DNA of 22,524 bases, taken from an uncultured Fibrobacter sp. Its GTDB lineage: Bacteria; Fibrobacterota; Fibrobacteria; Fibrobacterales; Fibrobacteraceae. The stretch's first letter is position 1, and each line of letters starts with the position of its first letter. The DNA lies in contig NZ_CALEFV010000289.1 of the NCBI RefSeq assembly GCF_937877005.1, forward strand, positions 1 to 22,524, in the 5' to 3' direction. The position numbers were made by a program, and so were the translations under genes. Positions 1-7,348 of the stretch are shown here, one piece after another. The notes under the pieces were generated by a model. It worked only from the letters and a program-made list of their open reading frames with translations. It did no database searches and was not told where the DNA came from.

Positions 1-914
1 GCCCGGTTGACCTTCACTTGAAAGGGCTCGAGGCGCTCGGTGCAAAGATTACGGTGACTCACGGATACGTGGAAGCCACCTGTGATGGGCGCCTACCGGG
101 AGGTACATTCCACTTCCCGATTTCGAGCGTGGGCGCCACGGTGAACGTGTTGATGGCTGCAACGCTTGCCAAGGGCACGAGCGTTTTGCAGAACGCAGCC
201 CTTGAACCCGAAATCGATAACCTCGTCGACTACCTCATCGGTATGGGAGCAAAAATTCAAGGGCGCGGCACGCGCACCCTTACGGTGCAGGGCGTAGAGA
301 CTCTACGCCCGGGTAATGGAGTCACCATTCCCGACCGTATCGAAGCAGGCACCTACCTTTGCGGTGCCGCCATTACGCGTGGCCGCGTGAAAGTCACCAA
401 GATCATTCCCGAACACATCGCCTCGACACTCGACGCCTTCCGCGACATGAACTGCAAGGTGACCGTCGGCCCCGACTGGGCCGAAGTCGACGCCCGCGGC
501 CAAGAACTCAAGCCAATTACCATCCAGACGCTTCCGTTCCCGGGCTACCCCACCGACATGCAGGCGCCACTCATGGCAACGCTCCTCTCGGTTCCGGGCA
601 ACAGCGTCATCCAGGACACCGTCTACAACGACCGCTTCAAGCATGTGGCCGAAATGGAACGCCTGGGCGCAAACATTACGCTCAGCGGCAACACCGCCAC
701 CATCAAGGGCGGGCTCCCGCTCGAAGGTGCCGACGTCATGGGCTCCGACCTGCGTGCATCTGCCGCACTCGTCCTCGCCGCGTTAATCGCCGAAGGCGAA
801 ACCAAGATTAGCCGCATCTACCACCTGGACCGCGGCTACGAAGATTTCGAAGCTAAAATGGCAAAGCTCGGAGCCGAAGTCAAGCGCGTCATCATCGACG
901 CCGACGAACCGTAA
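1..914 (+). CDS. murA: UDP-N-acetylglucosamine 1-carboxyvinyltransferase, 3' part
   Basis: MurA transfers enolpyruvate from phosphoenolpyruvate to UDP-GlcNAc, the first committed step of peptidoglycan synthesis, in the cytoplasm. The open frame runs in from the left edge (in frame from base 3), so the TTG at 18 is not the start. The first visible residues, PVDLHLKGLEALGA, are the segment just after the catalytic Cys loop of the family, so that Cys and about 115 N-terminal residues lie outside. Visible conserved parts are GYPTDMQA near 544-567, whose Asp corresponds to the general base Asp305 of the E. coli enzyme, and DLRASAALVLA near 747-779, whose Arg corresponds to Arg397. About 303 of a usual 420 residues are present and the C-terminus looks complete. 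It ends 50 bases before a hairpin terminator. Identification is firm. Confidence 0.96.
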   Translation, partial: PVDLHLKGLEALGAKITVTHGYVEATCDGRLPGGTFHFPISSVGATVNVLMAATLAKGTSVLQNAALEPEIDNLVDYLIGMGAKIQGRGTRTLTVQGVETLRPGNGVTIPDRIEAGTYLCGAAITRGRVKVTKIIPEHIASTLDAFRDMNCKVTVGPDWAEVDARGQELKPITIQTLPFPGYPTDMQAPLMATLLSVPGNSVIQDTVYNDRFKHVAEMERLGANITLSGNTATIKGGLPLEGADVMGSDLRASAALVLAALIAEGETKISRIYHLDRGYEDFEAKMAKLGAEVKRVIIDADEP

Positions 915-964
915 GGCCATCAGCGAATATTTCCGACTCCGCGCCAGAACGACTTATACGAAAG

Positions 965-990
965 AAGCCCGGCATTTGCCGGGCTTTCTT
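965..990. terminator. Bidirectional intrinsic terminator between murA and the lipoprotein gene
   Basis: A perfect 9-bp stem, AAGCCCGGC (965-973) with GCCGGGCTT (978-986) and loop ATTT, is followed by TCTT on the + strand. On the - strand the stem is followed by CTTTCG. It lies between two convergent genes, 50 bases after the murA stop and about 10 bases after the lipoprotein stop, so it can serve both. Confidence 0.85.
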
Positions 991-999
991 GCTTATCAG

Positions 1000-2196
1000 C
1001 TAGTTATTTATTGAGCAGGTTTTGTAACGCCCCACAGCCATCACGTTAAAGTGTCCAGATTCTCCCGGCACCGATCCCTGAATTTTAAATTTCAATGACA
1101 CAAGCTCCTTGGCGGCAACTTCACCCGAAATCTTTAAACCATTTCCCCAGCCTGCCTGTTGGAACTCACCCCACTTAATATCTTTAACAGTACCCACAGT
1201 CGATTTCGGGAGACTCTTATTAGGGACATCGTATTTCATTTCTTTTTCTAGAGAATCCGTAAAACCCATCTCCAATACGCCTGTGCGGTCTAGAGCGTAT
1301 ACAATACATATTCCTTCCCAAGCTGAGACATCCGCAGGTTCCGGGGCCGTCGTAGAGGTCTTGCTGCCGACAATATTGAATCCTATACCGACAAACGGAT
1401 AATCAAAGCCCTCGTTCAGTTTGTATTCTCCGCAAATGCCCCCGCAATAATCAATAATGGGATCAAAAGCACCTGCGTCGTATTCATTGCCACGGGCTAC
1501 AGGCCAATTTATCGTAGAATTTCCACCATCAGCAGCATCATTATATTCAAACCATAGACCGGCATTTTCAGCACCGGCATCAATTCCCGTATCTACACGG
1601 TAATAACTAGCCCATCCGCTCCACATGTCTGCGTCTGAAGGCACTAAATCCAACGAATACGAGCTAGAGGATACCTCTAATTCTTCTGAACTCGACGAAT
1701 CCTCGGAATTAGAAGAATCTTCCGAACTAGACGATTCCTCCGAGCTGGACGGTTCCTCAGAATCAGAAGACGGCGGAACGATTATGACAATTTCTGCACT
1801 CGACGAACTCTCATCCGGATAAACAAGAACCGAATCCTCGGCATTTTTTTCTGAATTGTCCAAAGAAGGCTCTTCTTCGACCTTCTTTCCACCATCGTCA
1901 TCGATGTTTTCACTTGAAGAAGAAATTTCCATTTCAGTCCAGGTGCGACGATCGCACTTGTAGGCCTTCGATTCATTTTTCACCCAAACGATGTCGCCAT
2001 CATTCTTGGGGAAACATTCCGGCAGGGAATCGTAGGTTTCCGCCTGCAATGTATAGTCGATATCGGACGACATTTCCTTTTCGGCAATAAGTTCCTCGAT
2101 ATTCGTGCTGATATTGGCGTCATCCGATTCCGAACAGGCGGCAAGTGCCAAGAGCGCTGCCGAGCCAAAAGCCATTTTTAAAGCAAACTTTTTCAT
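1000..2196 (-). CDS. Lipoprotein with Ser/Glu/Asp-rich linker and C-terminal beta-rich domain
   Basis: A 398-residue probable surface lipoprotein. Residues 1-21 form a lipoprotein signal with lipobox LAAC (Cys21). Residues about 55-95 hold two Cys and a Trp in a small domain (around PECFPKNDGDIVWVKNE and KCDRRTW) of a type I associate with Fibrobacter lipoproteins. Residues about 95-185 are a linker of Ser runs broken by Glu and Asp, with little hydrophobic content. The remaining 210 residues are rich in Gly and aromatic residues and look like a beta-sandwich, perhaps carbohydrate-binding, with a close Cys pair in DYCGGICG. I cannot name that family. The ATG start has AGGAG upstream (about 2202-2206) and a TAnnTTTG promoter box at 2216-2223. 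It is a single-gene unit. A role in binding plant polymer at the cell surface is inference from architecture only. Confidence 0.75.
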   Translation of the reverse strand: MKKFALKMAFGSAALLALAACSESDDANISTNIEELIAEKEMSSDIDYTLQAETYDSLPECFPKNDGDIVWVKNESKAYKCDRRTWTEMEISSSSENIDDDGGKKVEEEPSLDNSEKNAEDSVLVYPDESSSSAEIVIIVPPSSDSEEPSSSEESSSSEDSSNSEDSSSSEELEVSSSSYSLDLVPSDADMWSGWASYYRVDTGIDAGAENAGLWFEYNDAADGGNSTINWPVARGNEYDAGAFDPIIDYCGGICGEYKLNEGFDYPFVGIGFNIVGSKTSTTAPEPADVSAWEGICIVYALDRTGVLEMGFTDSLEKEMKYDVPNKSLPKSTVGTVKDIKWGEFQQAGWGNGLKISGEVAAKELVSLKFKIQGSVPGESGHFNVMAVGRYKTCSINN

Positions 2197-2215
2197 AAAA
2201 GCTCCTAACTTTTTT

Positions 2216-2247
2216 CAAATGTAGACAAGGAACGATGTTTCATCAAG
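2216..2247 (-). promoter_or_regulatory. Bacteroidetes-type promoter of the lipoprotein gene
   Basis: Read on the - strand, CTTG (2244-2247), a 20-base spacer and TACATTTG (2216-2223) lie just upstream of the AGGAG ribosome binding site. This fits the TTTG / TAnnTTTG promoter layout known from Bacteroidetes, with one mismatch in the upstream box. It is the best match to that layout in the window. Confidence 0.5.
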
Positions 2248-2275
2248 AATTCAAGTCTGTTTCCAGCACTTTTTT

Positions 2276-2311
2276 ATACAGAAAACGGTCCCTGCAATAG
2301 CAAGGACCGTT
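2276..2311 (-). terminator. Intrinsic terminator of the tol-pal operon
   Basis: On the - strand, 19 bases after the cpoB stop, AACGGTCCTTGC (2311-2300) pairs with GCAGGGACCGTT (2295-2284) around loop TATT. The stem is 12 bp with one G-T pair and is followed by TTCTGTAT. It separates the tol-pal operon from the downstream lipoprotein gene. Confidence 0.85.
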
Positions 2312-2329
2312 AAACTTAATGGTTTCTGA

Positions 2330-3286
2330 CTAAGGAGCAACCGGAGTTTCCGCCGCAGGAGTAGCGGTTTCGCTCACCGGAGCAGGGGCTTGAGCCGGAA
2401 CCGCCTCACGCACCACAGGCACGCAAGCATCTACAGGTTCGCCAGCAGTCTTCTTGTCTTCCTTCTCCAAAATTTCCTGAAGCATTTCCGCCGACTGTTC
2501 AAACTCGGCTGACTGTTCGCAGGACTTTGTCGAAAGGATCTTCTGCAAATACTGTTTCTGCATGTCAATATCGCATTCATCACCATAAAGGCCAGCAAGT
2601 TTGAACAAGGCTGGGCAGGTTTTAGCGCCATCGGGGAAGGCTTCCGACATACGCGCAAAGACCTTTTTCGCCTTGTCCACCTGATTCACCTCTATCAGGC
2701 AGAGTGCCATCCAGTAAAGAGAATTCTCGGCGAGTTCACCCTCTTTCATCTGTTCATACACCTGTTTGAATCCGCTATAAGATAGCTTGTACTCACCACG
2801 ATGATAATCGGAACGGGCCGTATTGAACATCGCTTCCGCCTCGACAAGTTTTTCAGCTTCGCGTTCCAGGCTATCCATCGAAATGGGAGCCGAAGGAGCA
2901 CCGCTTACGACAACTTTTTTCGCGAGAATTTTGTCGGACTTGCCGAGCAGCATGTCCAGACGGTAGATAATTTCTTCCTGCCTGGAATCGTTACGTTCGG
3001 ACTCGTCGGAAACCCGGCGGGAAAGCATCGTAATTTCAGCTTGCATCCGCTTTTGAGCAAGGGATGCGGCATCAAGGCGGGCCTTGGTAGAATCCAATTC
3101 CGCGCGCAACGAATCGTTCTGTGCAGAAAGCTTCTGCACTGCAGAATCCAGTTCCTGCTGTACACCCGTCTGCACTTCGCTGCCCACCGCTTTCATTTCC
3201 TGAGTACGCAGCACAGTCATCTGACTACAACCCGTAAAGGCAATCGTCATCGCGGCAATACCCGCTGTCAAAAGAATTCGTTTCAT
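2330..3286 (-). CDS. cpoB: Tol-Pal cell division coordinator, lipoprotein form
   Basis: A periplasmic YbgF/CpoB-type protein, the last gene of the tol-pal operon. The family links outer-membrane constriction by Tol-Pal to septal peptidoglycan synthesis. Starting at the ATG at 3286 it has 318 residues: a lipoprotein signal ending in AFTGC (Cys20), a coiled coil over about residues 35-110 (heptads around LDSAVQKLSAQNDSLRAEL), then TPR-like helices from about residue 150 (for example YKLSYSGFKQVYEQMKEG and AENSLYWMALCLIEVNQ). The tail, about residues 280-318, is Pro/Ala-rich. A TTG at 3298 would add four residues ahead of the signal peptide; I prefer the ATG because the signal is then normal. 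Lipidation differs from the soluble periplasmic form of E. coli. The coiled coil, TPRs and gene position make the call secure at family level. Confidence 0.85.
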   Translation of the reverse strand: MKRILLTAGIAAMTIAFTGCSQMTVLRTQEMKAVGSEVQTGVQQELDSAVQKLSAQNDSLRAELDSTKARLDAASLAQKRMQAEITMLSRRVSDESERNDSRQEEIIYRLDMLLGKSDKILAKKVVVSGAPSAPISMDSLEREAEKLVEAEAMFNTARSDYHRGEYKLSYSGFKQVYEQMKEGELAENSLYWMALCLIEVNQVDKAKKVFARMSEAFPDGAKTCPALFKLAGLYGDECDIDMQKQYLQKILSTKSCEQSAEFEQSAEMLQEILEKEDKKTAGEPVDACVPVVREAVPAQAPAPVSETATPAAETPVAP

Positions 3287-3293
3287 ATCGACA

Positions 3294-3322
3294 TTCAATA
3301 ACTAATGATTAATGGTTATGGG
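3294..3322. repeat. Degenerate heptanucleotide repeat in the pal-cpoB gap
   Basis: Read on the + strand the bases fall into imperfect 7-base units: TCAATAA (3295-3301), CTAATGA (3302-3308), TTAATGG (3309-3315) and TTATGGG (3316-3322). The TTAATGG type resembles the TGGTTAG units inside rnhB at 7648-7675. It fills about half of the 59-base gap between pal and cpoB and covers the alternative TTG start of cpoB. Confidence 0.4.
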
Positions 3323-3345
3323 CCGCGTCACAGCGACCACACTCG

Positions 3346-3948
3346 CTATTCCTTGATATTTACGCGGAAGTTGGCTCGGCGGTTCTGGGAGTACGCTTCT
3401 TCGGTAGCCCCTTCAACCTTCGGCGCTTCCTTACCATAGCTCACGGATTCCATGCGCTTGCCATCGATACCATAGGCCGCAAGGAATTCTTTCACCTTCA
3501 TGGCACGCTTTGCACCGAGAGTGAAGTTGTAGTCTTCAGTACCGCGAGCATCGGTGTGGCCTTCGATCGTGATCGTGAAGCGTTCTTCCTTAATCAAAAG
3601 TTCGCCCACCTGAGCCAGAAGTTCCTTAGCCTTTTCGGTCAGTTCCGAACGGTCGAAATCAAAGTAAACATCTTCGCTCATAATCTTGTTGATAAGTTCT
3701 TCAAGACGGGCACGCTCTGCTTCGAGACGAGCACGTTCTGCAGCAAGACGTTCCGCTTCGAGGCGAGCCTGTTCCGCAGCCAGGGAATCGGCGTTCGGAG
3801 CAGCGGCTTCGGCAGAAGCTGCTTCGGTCGTCGCAGCAGGAGCAGCTTCAGTCGTAGGATCCGTCTTGGGCGGTTCCTTCTTGGCACAAGCGACAAGACA
3901 GAGACTAGCGGCGGTAGCCACCAGTGCAAGCTTCACAAGGTTCTTCAT
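3346..3948 (-). CDS. pal: Peptidoglycan-associated lipoprotein
   Basis: Pal is an outer-membrane lipoprotein that grips peptidoglycan and is released by TolB. The 200 residues comprise a lipoprotein signal with LVAC (Cys21), an Ala/Thr/Pro-rich tether (22-55), a charged coiled coil of Ala-Glu-Arg-Leu repeats (about 56-90), and an OmpA-like domain (about 93-200). The OmpA-like domain shows the DVYFDFDRSEL strand, EGHTDARGTEDYN with the diaminopimelate-binding Asp, GAKRA with the partner Arg, and the closing SQNRRANF. The charged coiled coil is longer than in the 173-residue E. coli Pal and may extend reach across the periplasm. Its ATG overlaps the tolB stop as ATGA, so the two genes are probably coupled in translation; the binding site GGAAGG lies inside tolB. 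Confidence 0.95.
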   Translation of the reverse strand: MKNLVKLALVATAASLCLVACAKKEPPKTDPTTEAAPAATTEAASAEAAAPNADSLAAEQARLEAERLAAERARLEAERARLEELINKIMSEDVYFDFDRSELTEKAKELLAQVGELLIKEERFTITIEGHTDARGTEDYNFTLGAKRAMKVKEFLAAYGIDGKRMESVSYGKEAPKVEGATEEAYSQNRRANFRVNIKE

Positions 3949-5276
3949 TTTTCACCTTCCTTTTTTTGTTGTTTAGAATCTTCGTAAAAGAAAGACCAGG
4001 TCGGCGACGTATTTTCTCCAGAATTGGTAATACGCGTCACATTCGATCCGTCTTTTCTCATGATGTAAATCTGGTAAGAGCCTCCACGGTTACTCGCAAA
4101 GGCAATCAGTTTACCGTCGGGAGACCATGTGGGATGTTCATTGTTACCCGCATTATTCGTAAGCTGCACGATATCGGAGCCATCAAGGGCGCAAGTATAA
4201 ATATTCATATGGCCGTTATCCATCGATGTATAGGCGATGCGGTCACCTTCGGGCGACCAGGCGGCACGTTCATTATAGCGGCCCATAAAAGTCACGCGGC
4301 GCAAATCGGAACCATCCTTGCCCATCGCAAAAATCTGCGGACCACCGCCACGGTCACTAGTAAACAGGACCTCCGATGCGAACGGACTCCAGGCAGGACT
4401 TGTCTGGTTCGACTTCAGGTATGCAAATTTCTTGGCCTTGCCCGTCGACGGGTTACCAATGAACAAGTCCGTCTTTCCGTCAACCGTACTGGAAAATAGA
4501 AGTTCTCCCGTTTTCGGATTCACGGCTGGGCTGTAAGTCTGATCCAGTTGCGGAAACACCGATTTTTCCTTACCACCAAAAATCTTGGAATATAGCTTCG
4601 GACGGTGCGTCTTGAAATTCACATAGTAAAGTCCCGCATTGTCCTTCATCCAGACAGGCATCATGCTAATTGTCGTGTCACTCGTAATCTGGGAACGGTG
4701 GAAGCCATCGTAATCCGACACCACGACCTGTTTGACTCCATCCATCTTAGATACATAAGCAAGCTTGGTCGATGCGACTCCGCGTTCACCCCAGAGGCGA
4801 TAGATAACCTCGTCAAAAAACTTGTGCATAGCGCGGCGCAAGTCCTTCTGGTCCACAGTATAGGCTTCACCGAGAAGCAAATCTTTCGTCTGCGCCACAT
4901 AGAGGAAGCATTCCAGTTTCAGACGACCGCCTTCCACAGGTGTCACCTTTCCCGTCACATAATGCTTGGCGCGTGCCTTACTGAATAGCGGCAGATTGAA
5001 CTTATCCGAGGAAATCACATCGAAGCGTCCCGAAAGCTCCGCATCGCGAGTCACTATTTGGTGCGGTTTTTCCTCAATCCACTCAATACCCGACTTTGTT
5101 TCCGTAAAAGGAACTACACCTATCGGCATCGTCTTGAATACAGAAATGCCTACATCAACAGCAATGGTATCAATCGTCGCATACGATACCGACGGCACGA
5201 GCGCTACAGCAAGCGCCATAGTCGCCATTACAGATTTCATAAAACTTGTTTTATTCTTCACAAAAATCATTTTCAA
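3945..5276 (-). CDS. tolB: Tol-Pal system beta-propeller protein TolB
   Basis: TolB is the periplasmic protein that binds Pal and responds to TolA. The 443-residue frame has an N-terminal signal, an alpha/beta domain to about residue 165, and a beta-propeller marked by repeated WSP turns: AWSPFASEVLFTSDRGGG, AWSPEGDRIAYTS, TWSPDGKLIAFASNRGG and the final TWSF. Length is near the family norm of about 430. The start is uncertain. The longest frame opens at a TTG (5276); ATGs at 5270 and 5240 are also in frame. MKSVMATMALAVALVPSVSYA from 5240 alone makes a normal signal peptide, but no strong ribosome binding site marks any of the three. It lies 95 bases after tolA, a gap carrying a palindromic repeat, and overlaps pal by four bases. 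Confidence 0.92.
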   Translation of the reverse strand: MKMIFVKNKTSFMKSVMATMALAVALVPSVSYATIDTIAVDVGISVFKTMPIGVVPFTETKSGIEWIEEKPHQIVTRDAELSGRFDVISSDKFNLPLFSKARAKHYVTGKVTPVEGGRLKLECFLYVAQTKDLLLGEAYTVDQKDLRRAMHKFFDEVIYRLWGERGVASTKLAYVSKMDGVKQVVVSDYDGFHRSQITSDTTISMMPVWMKDNAGLYYVNFKTHRPKLYSKIFGGKEKSVFPQLDQTYSPAVNPKTGELLFSSTVDGKTDLFIGNPSTGKAKKFAYLKSNQTSPAWSPFASEVLFTSDRGGGPQIFAMGKDGSDLRRVTFMGRYNERAAWSPEGDRIAYTSMDNGHMNIYTCALDGSDIVQLTNNAGNNEHPTWSPDGKLIAFASNRGGSYQIYIMRKDGSNVTRITNSGENTSPTWSFFYEDSKQQKKEGEK

Positions 5277-5287
5277 AATTCACTATA

Positions 5288-5321
5288 GATTGCTTCGTCA
5301 CCTTACGGTTCCTCGCAATGA
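5288..5321. repeat. REP-like palindromic element between tolA and tolB
   Basis: The + strand has ATTGC (5289-5293) and its complement GCAAT (5315-5319), enclosing TTCGTCACC and GGTTCCTC around a TTAC loop. It can form an imperfect hairpin of about 33 bases. The pattern (ATTGCTTCGTCAC...TTCCTCGCAATGA) looks like a short dispersed palindrome that I recall from several bacterial genomes. Only one copy was seen in this window, so its repeat status here is inferred. It is the only sizeable gap inside the tol-pal operon. Confidence 0.55.
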
Positions 5322-5371
5322 TGTTCTTTTATAATAATACAATATTTTCTTTTAAACTCACCTCAACCAAC

Positions 5372-6121
5372 TTAATTTGGCGTAAAATTAAAATGCAACA
5401 CAAGTGACGGGGCCCTAAAGTTAGGCGGAAGCTCGGGCACCTTGGATATCTGCACCGCACGTACGGACAAATGGTCCCAGGTCTTGTTGCCAGAACTACG
5501 CTTGAGCGTAATCGCCGAAATACCACCGAAGCGGTCTACCGTGAACTGCACAGTAGTCTTTACATCGCGACGCACATTCAAGTTTGAAGGCGGATTAAAA
5601 TTGCTCATGATAATTTGTTTTAAACGTTCCAGATAGACCTGCATCAGCGGATCCATGTCTACGGACCCTACCGGATTCAAGCTAGGCGCTTCAACAGCCA
5701 CCGGCAGGTCAAGATCATCGACCGCAAAATCATCCACCGGTTCCGGCTCAGGTTCCGGTTCTGGTTCCGGCTGCGGTTCTTCTACCGGTTCCGGCGTTTT
5801 TTCCTCGATCTTCGGTTCAGGCGGCAACTGCTTGTCTACCTTGGGTTTCGGCTCAGGTCTAGGCTTCGGTTCCTGCGGTTTTGGTTCGGGTTTCGGCTCC
5901 ACGGGCTTAGGCTTCGGGGGCTGCGGCAAAGGCTTCGCCTGCTGAACCTGCACCATTTCAAACACGGGAATCGGTTCCGGTTCATGTTTGAAATTCACGA
6001 AATGGAAAGCGATGCAAACACCCGCAATCAGCAAGTGGAACACAACGGCACACACGACGATTTTCACCGTCATGCCATCGTCACTTGACGAAAAATACTG
6101 GATGTTTCTATTCTCGCTCAC
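5372..6121 (-). CDS. tolA: TolA/TonB-family energy-transducing protein
   Basis: By position (tolR-X-tolB) this is the TolA of the Tol-Pal system, which carries the proton-motive force of TolQR to the outer membrane. The 249 residues show a short cytoplasmic N-terminus, one membrane segment (about 20-42, KIVVCAVVFHLLIAGVCIAF), a long Pro/Lys/Glu-rich rod with EPKP and PEPEP repeats (about 48-135), and a C-terminal TonB-family domain (about 165-249) with VQFTVDRFGGISAITLKRSSG. The rod is Pro-rich as in TonB, not helical as in E. coli TolA, so sequence alone could suggest TonB; context favours TolA. The start is the GTG right after the tolR stop (TAGGTG), preceded by AGGAAAAG. Products of the Pro/Glu codons make this stretch repetitive at DNA level too. 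Confidence 0.85.
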   Translation of the reverse strand: MSENRNIQYFSSSDDGMTVKIVVCAVVFHLLIAGVCIAFHFVNFKHEPEPIPVFEMVQVQQAKPLPQPPKPKPVEPKPEPKPQEPKPRPEPKPKVDKQLPPEPKIEEKTPEPVEEPQPEPEPEPEPEPVDDFAVDDLDLPVAVEAPSLNPVGSVDMDPLMQVYLERLKQIIMSNFNPPSNLNVRRDVKTTVQFTVDRFGGISAITLKRSSGNKTWDHLSVRAVQISKVPELPPNFRAPSLVLHFNFTPN

Positions 6122-6532
6122 CTAATCTTTTCCTGGTTTTTCCTTGGGATTCATTGTCAAGAAGCCGAGCTTTGTCACACCCAACTTCTGTACCTGGGTC
6201 ACGACCTTCATCACAAGCCCATAGTTCACATCTTCGTCGGCATTGATGACCACCGCCATCTCGCCGTTCCAAAGCGACTTGAAAACATTGTTAAAACTAC
6301 CGAAATCCACCATCATGTCCGCGATGTAGAGTTCTTCGTTCTTAGTAATAGAGACCTTCAAAAGCTTTTCCTGCTCCATGGTCGGGGCTTCCGCCTTCGG
6401 CAAATCCACCTTGACTCCCTGACTCATGAGCGGTGCTGAAATAATGAACACAATCAGGATGGCGAACACGATGTCGATCATGTTCGTGAGGTTCATTTCC
6501 TGCTTGAGTTCTTTTCCGCGACTACGCTTCAC
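6122..6532 (-). CDS. tolR: ExbD/TolR-family protein TolR
   Basis: TolR is the second part of the TolQR stator that uses the proton-motive force to drive TolA. The 136 residues have a short basic N-terminus, one membrane helix (about 18-37, MIDIVFAILIVFIISAPLMS) with the conserved proton-path Asp20, and a periplasmic domain with VDLPKAEAP and VVINADEDVNYG typical of ExbD/TolR. The start is GTG at 6532. The AGGAGG binding site overlaps the tolQ stop (TAGGAGG), which ties its translation to tolQ. The stop is directly followed by the tolA start. ExbD cannot be separated from TolR by sequence alone, but gene order settles it. Confidence 0.92.
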   Translation of the reverse strand: MKRSRGKELKQEMNLTNMIDIVFAILIVFIISAPLMSQGVKVDLPKAEAPTMEQEKLLKVSITKNEELYIADMMVDFGSFNNVFKSLWNGEMAVVINADEDVNYGLVMKVVTQVQKLGVTKLGFLTMNPKEKPGKD

Positions 6533-6540
6533 AGAACCTC

Positions 6541-7233
6541 CTAGCCAGCGACTTCTTCGAGGGCGAGCAAGTCGCCGCGCTTAAAGAGACTGAGTACCTG
6601 AGAGCCAAAATTGAAGTAGGATATTTCGTTCTGTCCGTTACGGGAGGCAAAATAGTTGTAACCGGCAGATGCGGGAATAGCGACAACAAGGCCCGCCACC
6701 GTCGTAATAAGAGCCATGGCGATACCGGGAGCGACCACGGTCAAGTCCGCAGAGCCATGCTGACCTATCTGGAAAAAGGCAACCATAATTCCCCACACCG
6801 TGCCAAGAAGGCCGAAGAACGGGGCGAGGTTCGAACAAGTAGCAAGGAACCCCAGATAGCGGTCCTCGGTCAGGCGCAAACCTTCGATAGAACGCTGGAT
6901 CGTGTCTTCGAGAAGCGAGGCGCGATGCTGAATAGAGTCGTAGCTCACGAAGTTACTGAACTTGGAGGCTTCCTTGAGAACTTCGCTTGTAAGGCTGCGG
7001 AGCGCACTATCATCTGCCGTCTCGCACAGCCCCTGCAGTTCCACAAACTGCTGCACATTCACGAACTGGCGGAAAAAGACCACGTTTGCGCGCTGGTTTT
7101 TCTTGTTCACGATATATTTGACAATTATGATACCCCAGGAGCCGAGCGACATGACCGCCAGGATTCCGAGAATAACGATAGTCGCAATATCAGATTGCGC
7201 GAGCATTTGTAACAAGGGTACCGAATTGTTCAA
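6541..7233 (-). CDS. tolQ: ExbB/TolQ-family proton channel protein TolQ
   Basis: TolQ is the multi-spanning inner-membrane subunit of the TolQR motor and the first gene of the operon. The 230 residues have a first membrane helix (about 15-40), a cytoplasmic stretch, and two C-terminal helices in the MotA/TolQ/ExbB domain with LGFLATCSNLAPFFGLLGTV and APGIAMALITTVAGLVVAIP. Thr and Gly in these helices match the family's ion path. The start is TTG at 7233, supported by GGGAGG with five bases of spacing; the next in-frame ATG, nine residues in, has no such site. Upstream lie a palindrome (7271-7283) beside a TATATT box, then the rnhB terminator, so the operon probably has its own promoter. Confidence 0.93.
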   Translation of the reverse strand: MNNSVPLLQMLAQSDIATIVILGILAVMSLGSWGIIIVKYIVNKKNQRANVVFFRQFVNVQQFVELQGLCETADDSALRSLTSEVLKEASKFSNFVSYDSIQHRASLLEDTIQRSIEGLRLTEDRYLGFLATCSNLAPFFGLLGTVWGIMVAFFQIGQHGSADLTVVAPGIAMALITTVAGLVVAIPASAGYNYFASRNGQNEISYFNFGSQVLSLFKRGDLLALEEVAG

Positions 7234-7270
7234 AATAGCCTCCCGATTTCAGGTAGAACAGTTGTAACTC

Positions 7271-7289
7271 GTTGTCAGACAACAATATA
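7271..7289 (-). promoter_or_regulatory. Putative operator and -10 box upstream of tolQ
   Basis: GTTGTC-A-GACAAC (7271-7283) is a perfect 13-base palindrome. On the - strand it directly follows a TATATT box (7289-7284) and lies 37 bases upstream of the tolQ TTG. A dimeric regulator bound here would cover the start of transcription. No upstream promoter box is obvious and no known regulator is recognised. Confidence 0.35.
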
Positions 7290-7316
7290 ACAAAAGTCCA
7301 GGAAAGAATTTCCTGG
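7287..7316 (-). terminator. Intrinsic terminator downstream of rnhB
   Basis: On the - strand CCAGGAAA (7316-7309), loop TTC and TTTCCTGG (7305-7298) form a perfect 8-bp stem followed by ACTTTTGTTAT. It lies 32 bases after the rnhB stop and separates purN-rnhB from the tol-pal operon. Confidence 0.75.
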
Positions 7317-7348
7317 GCAGAGACATTTTTTACGATGAAAAAGCAAAA

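Noticed and set aside
1625..1822. A + strand frame rich in Ser/Glu/Asp opposite the lipoprotein linker
   Set aside because: It is the antisense reading of the repetitive Ser/Glu linker codons; the - strand gene has a lipoprotein signal, binding site and promoter.
1738..1822. Repeated Ser codons as a tandem DNA repeat or phase-variable tract
   Set aside because: Codons for the Ser/Glu linker vary and no exact unit repeats without interruption, so slippage is unlikely.
5655..5945. A + strand Gly/Ser-rich frame opposite tolA
   Set aside because: Antisense reading of the Pro/Glu/Lys repeat codons of TolA, with no start signals.
5372..6121. Naming the Pro-rich protein TonB with ExbBD partners
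   Set aside because: The order with tolB, pal and cpoB directly downstream fits a tol-pal operon; a separate TonB system is not indicated here.
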